From: Alphaproteobacteria bacterium
Lineage (GTDB): Bacteria > Planctomycetota > Phycisphaerae > UBA1845
DNA: 64,000 bases
Direction: 5' to 3'
Assembly: GCA_028285105.1 (NCBI GenBank)
Contig: JANQQE010000021.1
Span: forward strand, 310,001 to 374,000
The notes under the pieces are model-generated. The model was given only the letters and a program-made list of their open reading frames with translations. It did not search any database and was not told the origin of the DNA. Shown here one piece after another: positions 26,818 through 34,074 of this stretch. Position 1 is the first letter of the stretch. Every line of letters begins with the position of its first letter. The position numbers and the translations under genes are program-made.

Positions 26818-28293
26818 TTAGTCTTCGTTCGGTGTCTGCTCAGCTTCTGACGTCACCTTTTCCGAAGACAACATCGCCACGACGGCAGACTCGTCTTCGA
26901 TCAGCATCAAACCCACGAGCGTGCCATCCTTTCGCGCGATGACGGGCGCGCCGTGCCACATTTCATCTAGGCCTAGCGCCGAATCGATTTGCCATTTGCC
27001 TTCGACCTTGGTCAAACGCGAAGCGGCCAGCGGCATCGGCTTGGTAGCTGGGTCGGCGAAGACGAGACAGTCTTCCGGTTCGGTTGCGTTGCGACGGTCG
27101 GCGGACGGCCATACGTTGTTGCTGATTCGTTCGGGCAAGACTGCCAGCCCGCCAACGTATTCCTGATGATCGCCTTGTAGTGCAATCGACTGACCCGCCA
27201 CCTCCAGCAGCACCGCGTCTTCGCCCGCACTCTCTCCCGGTGCGAATAAGTCAGCCGGCCCGAGCAAGCCCGACTTGGTTTGCAAGACCCAGCCCTGACG
27301 CGAACGATCCGACTTGAGCCAGCGACCTTCCTTCCAGCCGATTACTGCCCGCATCGGTGTCGGCATCGTCGCACCGGCTGGCAAGAGCGAACTGCCGATC
27401 GGAATCGCCGGCTCCCACGAGAGCCATTCCTCCTCGGCTTTCTCTGATAGGCTGAAGCGATGCCCGTTATGAACAACTTCCCCTGCAAACGGCGGCGTCG
27501 CCAAGCCCACCCCGCCAGCCAACAACGATTCAATCGATTCGGTTTGAATGCTCATCCCGCGAATACCGAACGTTGCATCGATGCCGCCGGCGTTCCAGAA
27601 TCGCGTCTCTGATCGAATCAACCGCACGTAGGGCTTGTGAATCCGCACCCGCGCTTCAACGCTCGCACTGTCGCTCGCCAGCCCGACAGACAGAATCGTC
27701 CCAACCTGCACCTGCCGATACAAGACCGGCGCACCTGCCCGCAAGCTTCCGCGCCTCGACGTCGCCAGCGTAATTTCAAGATCGCCCGGTTCGATTGACT
27801 CGACAAACGGCGGTTCATTAAGCCCCACGAAACGATCGCTTGGCGGACCATCACCGGGTATCACCGCAAGGTAGCGCGGGCCGACAATCGTCTCCAGACC
27901 AGCTACTCCCGTTACATCCAATTGTGGACGCACCACCCAAAACCGACTACCCGCACGAGCCAGACCGGAAGCATTGGAATGCAATGCAGCCTTGATCTCG
28001 ATACCTTCCAATTCTTTATTCAGCACGATCGATCGAATCGTTCCGACGGCAATCCCCCGAAAGCGCACATCATCCCCGGCGCGCAAGTCGTATCCCTCAT
28101 CAAGATGAATCGAAATCACCGTTCCGCGCAAATGCCACGCACGATACCCGATCCACCCAACGAGGATCGCCGCGAGCAACGGCACCAACCAAATCCAGGA
28201 CGACCGCCCATCCCGAAGCATGATGGCATCAGGCAAGCCGTCAGAACCATTACCGGTATTGTTATCGTTTGAATGGCTTTCTTCGGTATTCAT
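26818..28293 (-). CDS. pqiB: PqiB-like MCE protein
   Basis: This 491-aa protein has one N-terminal membrane helix (WIWLVPLLAAILVGWIGYRAW) and MCE (mammalian cell entry) domains: YDLRAGDDVRFRGIAVGTIRSI near residue 70 and LRAGAPVLYRQVQVGTILSV near 190. A third block (about 285-480) is divergent. MCE proteins form hexameric periplasmic rings or tubes that carry lipids between membranes. E. coli PqiB has three MCE domains in about 546 aa; this protein is shorter and its third domain is unclear. The start overlaps the pqiA stop by ATGA. No PqiC lipoprotein or Mla ATPase is next to it. Confidence 0.82.
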   Translation of the reverse strand: MNTEESHSNDNNTGNGSDGLPDAIMLRDGRSSWIWLVPLLAAILVGWIGYRAWHLRGTVISIHLDEGYDLRAGDDVRFRGIAVGTIRSIVLNKELEGIEIKAALHSNASGLARAGSRFWVVRPQLDVTGVAGLETIVGPRYLAVIPGDGPPSDRFVGLNEPPFVESIEPGDLEITLATSRRGSLRAGAPVLYRQVQVGTILSVGLASDSASVEARVRIHKPYVRLIRSETRFWNAGGIDATFGIRGMSIQTESIESLLAGGVGLATPPFAGEVVHNGHRFSLSEKAEEEWLSWEPAIPIGSSLLPAGATMPTPMRAVIGWKEGRWLKSDRSRQGWVLQTKSGLLGPADLFAPGESAGEDAVLLEVAGQSIALQGDHQEYVGGLAVLPERISNNVWPSADRRNATEPEDCLVFADPATKPMPLAASRLTKVEGKWQIDSALGLDEMWHGAPVIARKDGTLVGLMLIEDESAVVAMLSSEKVTSEAEQTPNED

Positions 28294-28931
28294 GCTTTAG
28301 ATGCCGAACTCTTCTCTACATCGGACCAGAGGCTATGCGGATCGAACGCTGCCGACGCCAACAGACTCAACACCACGCACGCCGTAAACGCCAGGGCAGC
28401 CGGGCCAGCCGACACCTCCACCATATCGCCAAGCTTCAAAACCGCGACCAGAATCGCCACCAGCAACACATCGAGCATGCCCCATCGACCCGTGAATTCA
28501 ACAATGTGATACGTCAACGCCCGATGCTCCCGGCGCATCAGCAATCCGCCGGCTGACAAAAGTAGCAGCGACAGCAATTTACCGAGCGGCAGCACAATCG
28601 AACAAAGCAGCACCACCACGCCAACCAACACATGCCCGCTCGAAAGCAAGGTGGCTGTCCCTTCCAAAATGCTCGCATCGTTGTGGTGCCCGAATTGATC
28701 GACGCGAATCATCGGCAAACCGATCGCCACCGGATAAAGCACGAAGCCCGCCAGCGCAAAAGCCGCCGTCCGCCGATTGCAATGCAGCGCACCGAGACGC
28801 CGATGAAGTCGCGTCTGGCAGCGGCTGCAACAGGCTCGCATGCCATCTGGTATCGAACCGATACGATGCACAAGCCCGCAACAGGGACATGCGGCTAGCG
28901 TGTTGCTCTTGTTGTGCGGTTTGACAGACAT
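28290..28931 (-). CDS. pqiA: PqiA-like integral membrane protein
   Basis: This 213-aa protein has an N-terminal rubredoxin-like zinc ribbon (CPCC and CSRC) and one PqiA unit of four membrane helices (FVLYPVAIGLPMIRV, the helix after SSGHVLVGVVVLLCSIVLPLGKLLSLLLL, and two more). E. coli PqiA has two such units in about 417 aa, so this is a half-length form like YebS/PqiA single-domain homologues. It is coupled to pqiB by an ATGA overlap and lies 18 bp after the epimerase gene on the same strand. The two Pqi proteins together would form an inner-to-outer-membrane lipid route. Confidence 0.85.
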   Translation of the reverse strand: MSVKPHNKSNTLAACPCCGLVHRIGSIPDGMRACCSRCQTRLHRRLGALHCNRRTAAFALAGFVLYPVAIGLPMIRVDQFGHHNDASILEGTATLLSSGHVLVGVVVLLCSIVLPLGKLLSLLLLSAGGLLMRREHRALTYHIVEFTGRWGMLDVLLVAILVAVLKLGDMVEVSAGPAALAFTACVVLSLLASAAFDPHSLWSDVEKSSASKA

Positions 28932-28949
28932 ATCGCAAACCCAGTGAAG

Positions 28950-29792
28950 CTAGCAGTGCCTTGGATGCTTCAGTCGATACCCAAGCAGCTCTTTGACTCG
29001 CTTGTTGCTGACGCGCTTACCCAGCGAATCATTCTCTGCTGGCAACCATCCGATCGCAGGTAAGTCATGTTCTGCAATCAAACTGTCATAGAATTCTTGC
29101 CTAGTCACCGGCGCGTCATCGGTAAGATTCAACACGCCATGATGATCCACCATCAATAACCGCGTCAGCACATCACAGATGTCTTCCAGATGAACAAGAT
29201 TCACAAAACCACAGCCATCCGATCGCGCAGTGCCTACCGCCCGTCGGACAAAGTTCACCAACTCGCGGCCTGGCCCATAAATCCCGCCCAATCGAACCAC
29301 GGAAACGTTCGTCCGATGACCCGATTCGCCGTAGCCGTCACGATCCAGCAGAATGCGTTCCGCTTCGACCAGCACTCTTCCATTATCCGTTTTCGGCTGG
29401 GTAACGCTCTCTTCATTAACCCACTCGCCACCGTCCTGGGAATACACGCCCGTCGATGACGTATAGATAAGGCGTCGAACGCCACCAGCTCGAATCGCGG
29501 CGACGATGCTCCGGGCGGCAGGCAAATACACTTCGTCATACGGACGCGACCGACCAGCCCCCACGCATAGAACTACACCATCGCACCCGACCGCTGCTTC
29601 ACACACCGCACTTTCGTTGTTGACGTTGAGAACAACAGGCTCAATCCCGCACGCAGCAATCTCCTCAACCCGGTCGGGCGATGTCGTCGTGCCGCGCACA
29701 AACGCCCCATCGGCCACCAGCGCCTTCCCCAGCGACGTACCGACGTACCCGCATCCGACAATCAAGATTCTGTTAACCTTAAAATGACCCAT
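28950..29792 (-). CDS. NAD(P)-dependent epimerase/dehydratase (extended SDR, YeeZ-like)
   Basis: This 280-aa protein begins with a Rossmann nucleotide-binding motif (ILIVGCGYVGTSLG). IYTSSTGVYSQDGG follows as the active-site region, and RLGGIYGPGRE is typical of NAD-dependent epimerases. The usual catalytic YxxxK is not evident after the TSSTGVY block, which is a feature of the YeeZ-like atypical SDR branch. The substrate is unknown. It is the first gene before pqiA-pqiB, with a short 18-bp gap, so a shared transcript is likely. ATG 29792 has only a weak GGAA upstream. Confidence 0.78.
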   Translation of the reverse strand: MGHFKVNRILIVGCGYVGTSLGKALVADGAFVRGTTTSPDRVEEIAACGIEPVVLNVNNESAVCEAAVGCDGVVLCVGAGRSRPYDEVYLPAARSIVAAIRAGGVRRLIYTSSTGVYSQDGGEWVNEESVTQPKTDNGRVLVEAERILLDRDGYGESGHRTNVSVVRLGGIYGPGRELVNFVRRAVGTARSDGCGFVNLVHLEDICDVLTRLLMVDHHGVLNLTDDAPVTRQEFYDSLIAEHDLPAIGWLPAENDSLGKRVSNKRVKELLGYRLKHPRHC

Positions 29793-30263
29793 TCAAGAAT
29801 TCCGATTCGCAATCAAGAGTGCCAAATGATGACACTCTTTGAATCCAACGAACTCCACGCCACCGCCCAACACCGAAACATCGCCTGGTCAGCAAGGCGC
29901 ACTAGCCGCCAGTACGCACGCAGCCGATTTTGTGTGTCCAATTTATTGCCAAACTACAAGTACAGCACACCAACAGACGCAAACGCCCGCGATCCTTGTT
30001 TCGCGCACTCCGGCTTGCTATCTTGGGTGCATCCGAACGCATGGCAACCCATGCCAACAATCACGGAGTCTATACCCGCCAGATTCTTGGGCAATGCGCG
30101 TACGATTCTCGACAACCGCACGACAGAAGGTTTCTGTTGACCCGACGTTAGGTGCGGACTGGAAGCGTACACCATCCAAGCAATCAGGATTAAACCCAAC
30201 AAACGAACGCCAAATTCGACACGACAACACTATTCGACACGACAACAACAGCGGAGCATCAAC
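29793..30263. other. Divergent intergenic region with a short tandem repeat
   Basis: These 471 bp between the epimerase and the mosaic protein hold only overlapping short frames with no family signal. Two exact 16-bp copies of ATTCGACACGACAACA lie at 30214-30229 and 30232-30247 (18-bp period), just upstream of the ribosome site GGAG of the next gene. A TTGACC at 30137-30142 has no convincing partner -10 box. Confidence 0.5.
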
Positions 30264-33200
30264 ATGCGGACCCACAGTACCTCGATCGCTTGCAGTACAT
30301 TCTTGTTGGCGGCATGCTTCACCACTGCCACCCACGCCGAAGCCATTTGGTCTGCCAACGAGGGAATCACCTCGATTGAATTTGACCGCGAAACATTGAC
30401 CGAACTCGGCTTGCGAGTCGGCAGGTCCAATGATTCCAGCCCCGCGACTCCGCTGGGGCGCGTTAACATGACCCTCGACGCCAGTGTCGACCTCCAGCTG
30501 ACCACACAGGACGGATATTATTCGACGTTTGAAACCGACCGGATCGAACATTCGGAACCTTTCTATATTTTCAAAGACAATACCACGCTCGAAATCTCGA
30601 CGCTGCAACTCAAATTGCCTTCTTCGATAGTTTTGACCGACGACCGTCGCAGCGATGTACCGATTGCCGGATTGGAACTCCAACCCATAAAGGTCGGATT
30701 CGATATTGAAGGGCAGAAACTGCTCGCCGAAGGCATGGAAGTTGTCATCAGCGATGCATTGGCGACTCAACTCAACGACAAATCGCTGGCTGGCCGATCG
30801 ATCGGATCATTCACGATGGAAACCGAACTCGTCTGGACGGGCGGCGACACACCACGCCCGCGCCCCGAAGCAGGCACCGAACGTGGCGGCAATGGCGGCA
30901 CCATTTGCGATGGCCCCGGCACCGACGTCATCGTTGGTGATTTGCTGGACGTCTCAAACTATTCAAGCCTCAATGGCATGGAAGCATTCGCTGTCGGAAC
31001 CACATCATGCAACATCGGAAACCAAAACCTGAATTGGATCTCCGGAACCAACGAACACCCGGTCATCGCCCAGAACATGTACCGCCTCAAGGACGGTCGC
31101 TATGAACAAGTCGGCCAAAGCTGGCTCAAACATGGTTTTACGGCCCTGACCCAAAACATCTGCGGCTGCGGTTGCAGTGGTCAGGGCGGCAGCGTACTCG
31201 GTGTGGGTTGTTCAGATCCGTATTGCTGCGGCCTCAATGGATCGCAAGGTCGTCTCGGTCCGCGCTCCGAAGTCAACGCCCATACAGGATTCTTTCCCTA
31301 TCCATTCACCAATGGCGACCAGGGGTCCACTGGCGATTCAACCTACAAGCGTCTGCAAGTACCAATTTCCGATCTCGACCCGGCACAAGATGGCGGCGGT
31401 ACATATTTCGTTGAAGGCCACTACATAGCAGCCGACGATGCTGCGGATGGCAACGGAGACAACAATGCCTCCTATCGCCAGATCAATGTGTCGGGCAGCG
31501 GATCGAACTGGAACATTTCGCTCGCTTCAACAACGCAGCGTGAACAACCTGGTATTCGTGCGTGGCAGGACAATGACGCCTCGGTCGTCGAGACCAATGT
31601 CCGCATCCCGAACGAAGGCCTTGTCCTTCTCGCAGCCAAAGCCACCGACCTCGGCGGCGGCATTTGGCACTACGAATATGCCGTACAGAACCTGAACTCC
31701 GATCGCTCGATCGGTTCATTTAGCGTTCCAATCGATCCGACCGCCACTGTTTCGAATATTGGATTCCACGATGTCCACACCCACAGCGGCGAACCATACG
31801 ACCAAACCGATTGGCTAGGCACTTTCTCTGGCTCAGCCGTCACTTGGGAAACGGACGACTTCGGCACCAATCCAAACGCCAATGCCATTCGTTGGAGTAC
31901 GATGTACAACTTCCGTTTCGACGCCAACCGCGCTCCGCAAACCACCGACGTAACGCTGGGCATTTTCAAACCCGGCACGCCGACCGCCGTCCTGGCTTCG
32001 ACGACCGGCCCGATCGGAATCGTTGATTGCAACAGCAACGGCGAATTGGACACGAAAGACATCAGCGACGGGGTCAGCCTCGATTGCGATGCCAATGACA
32101 TTCCCGATGAGTGCCAAGCCTTCCCGGATGTCCCGATTGCAACCATTCAAGTAGCAACCGGACTGAGCTCGCCCGTTGGCGTCGCGGCTCCTCCGGGCGA
32201 TCCCGACAGGCTGTTTATCGTCGAGCAGAATTCAGGACAGATCAAGATTCTCAAAACCGGTTCCGTGTTGGGCACCCCGTTCCTGAACATCGGCACGTTG
32301 ATTGCCAACGGTGGCGAACGCGGATTACTGAGCATGGCCTTCCATCCGAACTATGCGTCGAATGGATTCTTCTACGTCAATTACACCAACACTGCCGGTA
32401 ACACCGTGATCGCACGGTACACCGTTTCAGGCGACCCGGACATCGCCGATGCCGGAAGCGCCCAGACCATCATCACCATCAATCAGGATTTCCCGAATCA
32501 CAACGGCGGCCAAATTCAGTTCGGTCCCGACGGCATGCTCTACATCGGAATGGGCGATGGTGGCAGCGGAGACGATCCGTTCAACCGAGCGCAAGACCTT
32601 AACTCACTTCTCGGAAAAATGCTTCGCATCGATGTCGATGCCGCATCGCCCTATGCTATCCCCTCAGGCAACAAGTACGGCGATGAAATCTATTCCGTGG
32701 GATTCCGAAATCCGTGGCGCTTCAGCTTTGACCGCTTAACCGGAGACATGTACGTCGGCGATGTTGGGCAGGACGCCCGCGAGGAAATCAACTTCGAGTC
32801 TGCCGCCGTCTCCAGCGGCGAAAACTACGGCTGGGACTGTCGTGAAGGCTTCATTGCTACACCGACCAACAACGGTGGGTATGGCTGCGTTGCGACAGAT
32901 CCGAACCTGGTCGATCCGATCCTCGACGTCCGCCACAGCGGTGACCCGACACACCCGGGATTCATCTGCTCGATCATCGGCGGATACGTTTATCGTGGTT
33001 GCGACATACCGTCGCTGCACGGAACGTATTTCTATGCCGACTTCTGCGGAAATTGGATCTTCTCAATCAAATACGACGGCACCACCGTCACCGAACAGAC
33101 CAACCGCACATCCGAACTGGGATCACTCTCGTCGATCGTCGCGTTCGGTGAAGATGGCCTCGGCGAGATGTACATCGTTGCCGGCAGCAGCGTCCACAAA

Positions 33201-33974
33201 ATCGTCCCGGTCGTAACGACGCCCGTATGTGGTGACGGCAACCAGGACCCGGGCGAAGAATGCGACGACGGAAACACCACGCCGGGCGACGGTTGCGACG
33301 AAAACTGCGACATCGAAACGTCCGACGACTGCGAAGATGCATCCCCGATTTTTGAAGGCCCGACGGTCTTCACGACGATCGGAGCCACCACCGACGGGCC
33401 GAACCACCCAGCCTGTGCGGTCGAGGGCGATGGCGGCCAAACGGTCAATGATATCTGGTTCATCTACGAACCCGAATGCAGTGGAACGCTGACCGCCAGC
33501 ACGTGCAACTCCGTCACCTACGACAGCGATCTGGTCATGTACGAAGGCACTGATTGTGGCAGCCTGATCGCCAACTTCCTCGCTTGCAACGACGACGGGA
33601 CTGGATGCAGCAATTTCTCATCTCGCCTCATCGCGCCCGTCACTGGTGGCCAATCGTACCTGCTTCGCGTAGGCGGTTGGGCCAACAACGAACAAGGTTC
33701 GGGAACCATCACCCTGACCAACGACGGTGCCGGTTGCGAAACTTGCTCGACGGTTGAAGGCGATGGCGATGGCGACTGCGATCGCGACCTGGAAGACTAC
33801 ATGCTGATGCAGCAATGCTTCACCGGCGACATTGGCAGCGGTCCCCAGGTCTTCGGTGCGGGTTGTGCCTGCTTCGATACCGATGCGGACGGCGACGTCG
33901 ATGACAACGATTACAACGCACTTGGCGGCATGACCGGGCCCGATTCGCCCGCCGCAGGTTGCTCGATTCCATAG
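30264..33974 (+). CDS. Giant secreted mosaic protein: unknown N-domain, GSDH propeller, DUF4215 repeat, PPC-like domain, dockerin-like tail
   Basis: This 1236-aa protein starts with a signal peptide (TFLLAACFTTATHAEA). Residues 30-580 are an unrecognised secreted region with Cys-rich ICGCGCSGQGG and PYCCGLNG stretches. Residues 585-615 hold a Ca-loop linker (DCNSNGELDTKD...DCDANDIPDECQ). Residues 622-982 are a GSDH propeller (NHNGGQIQFGPDGMLYIGMGDGG, YSVGFRNPWRFSFD, GDVGQDAREEINFE, ENYGWDCREG, IGGYVYRGCDIPSL). A Myxococcus-type Cys-rich DUF4215 repeat follows (CGDGNQDPGEECDDGN, about 987-1019), then a PPC-like beta domain (1022-1160) and two dockerin-like DxDxDxD loops (1168-1236). GGAG lies 6 nt before ATG 30264. 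It is likely cell-surface or released; the sugar or aldehyde substrate is unknown. Confidence 0.85.
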   Translation: MRTHSTSIACSTFLLAACFTTATHAEAIWSANEGITSIEFDRETLTELGLRVGRSNDSSPATPLGRVNMTLDASVDLQLTTQDGYYSTFETDRIEHSEPFYIFKDNTTLEISTLQLKLPSSIVLTDDRRSDVPIAGLELQPIKVGFDIEGQKLLAEGMEVVISDALATQLNDKSLAGRSIGSFTMETELVWTGGDTPRPRPEAGTERGGNGGTICDGPGTDVIVGDLLDVSNYSSLNGMEAFAVGTTSCNIGNQNLNWISGTNEHPVIAQNMYRLKDGRYEQVGQSWLKHGFTALTQNICGCGCSGQGGSVLGVGCSDPYCCGLNGSQGRLGPRSEVNAHTGFFPYPFTNGDQGSTGDSTYKRLQVPISDLDPAQDGGGTYFVEGHYIAADDAADGNGDNNASYRQINVSGSGSNWNISLASTTQREQPGIRAWQDNDASVVETNVRIPNEGLVLLAAKATDLGGGIWHYEYAVQNLNSDRSIGSFSVPIDPTATVSNIGFHDVHTHSGEPYDQTDWLGTFSGSAVTWETDDFGTNPNANAIRWSTMYNFRFDANRAPQTTDVTLGIFKPGTPTAVLASTTGPIGIVDCNSNGELDTKDISDGVSLDCDANDIPDECQAFPDVPIATIQVATGLSSPVGVAAPPGDPDRLFIVEQNSGQIKILKTGSVLGTPFLNIGTLIANGGERGLLSMAFHPNYASNGFFYVNYTNTAGNTVIARYTVSGDPDIADAGSAQTIITINQDFPNHNGGQIQFGPDGMLYIGMGDGGSGDDPFNRAQDLNSLLGKMLRIDVDAASPYAIPSGNKYGDEIYSVGFRNPWRFSFDRLTGDMYVGDVGQDAREEINFESAAVSSGENYGWDCREGFIATPTNNGGYGCVATDPNLVDPILDVRHSGDPTHPGFICSIIGGYVYRGCDIPSLHGTYFYADFCGNWIFSIKYDGTTVTEQTNRTSELGSLSSIVAFGEDGLGEMYIVAGSSVHKIVPVVTTPVCGDGNQDPGEECDDGNTTPGDGCDENCDIETSDDCEDASPIFEGPTVFTTIGATTDGPNHPACAVEGDGGQTVNDIWFIYEPECSGTLTASTCNSVTYDSDLVMYEGTDCGSLIANFLACNDDGTGCSNFSSRLIAPVTGGQSYLLRVGGWANNEQGSGTITLTNDGAGCETCSTVEGDGDGDCDRDLEDYMLMQQCFTGDIGSGPQVFGAGCACFDTDADGDVDDNDYNALGGMTGPDSPAAGCSIP

Positions 33975-34016
33975 CGAATCGTCGGCGCATTTTCCAAATC
34001 TTTTCCAACCAAACGC

Positions 34017-34049
34017 GAGCCGTCACAGAAATGTGGCGGCTCGTTTTTT
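34017..34049 (+). terminator. Rho-independent terminator after the mosaic protein
   Basis: GAGCCGTCAC (34017-34026) pairs with GTGGCGGCTC (34033-34042), with one G-T, across a 6-nt loop, followed by GTTTTTT. It lies 43 bp past the stop of the mosaic protein. A GTG at 34033 inside the stem could be mistaken for the start of the next gene. Confidence 0.85.
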
Positions 34050-34058
34050 GGATGACGA

Positions 34059-34064
34059 TATACT
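34059..34064 (+). promoter_or_regulatory. Candidate -10 box giving a near-leaderless transcript
   Basis: TATACT at 34059-34064 lies just after the terminator and 10 nt before the ATG at 34075, which has no Shine-Dalgarno sequence. No good -35 box is seen at 17 bp. Confidence 0.35.
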
Positions 34065-34074
34065 GCAATCACCT

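Noticed and set aside
29784..30399. Overlapping short plus-strand frames in the 29.8-30.3 kb gap
   Set aside because: Polar, motif-free products without ribosome sites; the region is better read as intergenic.
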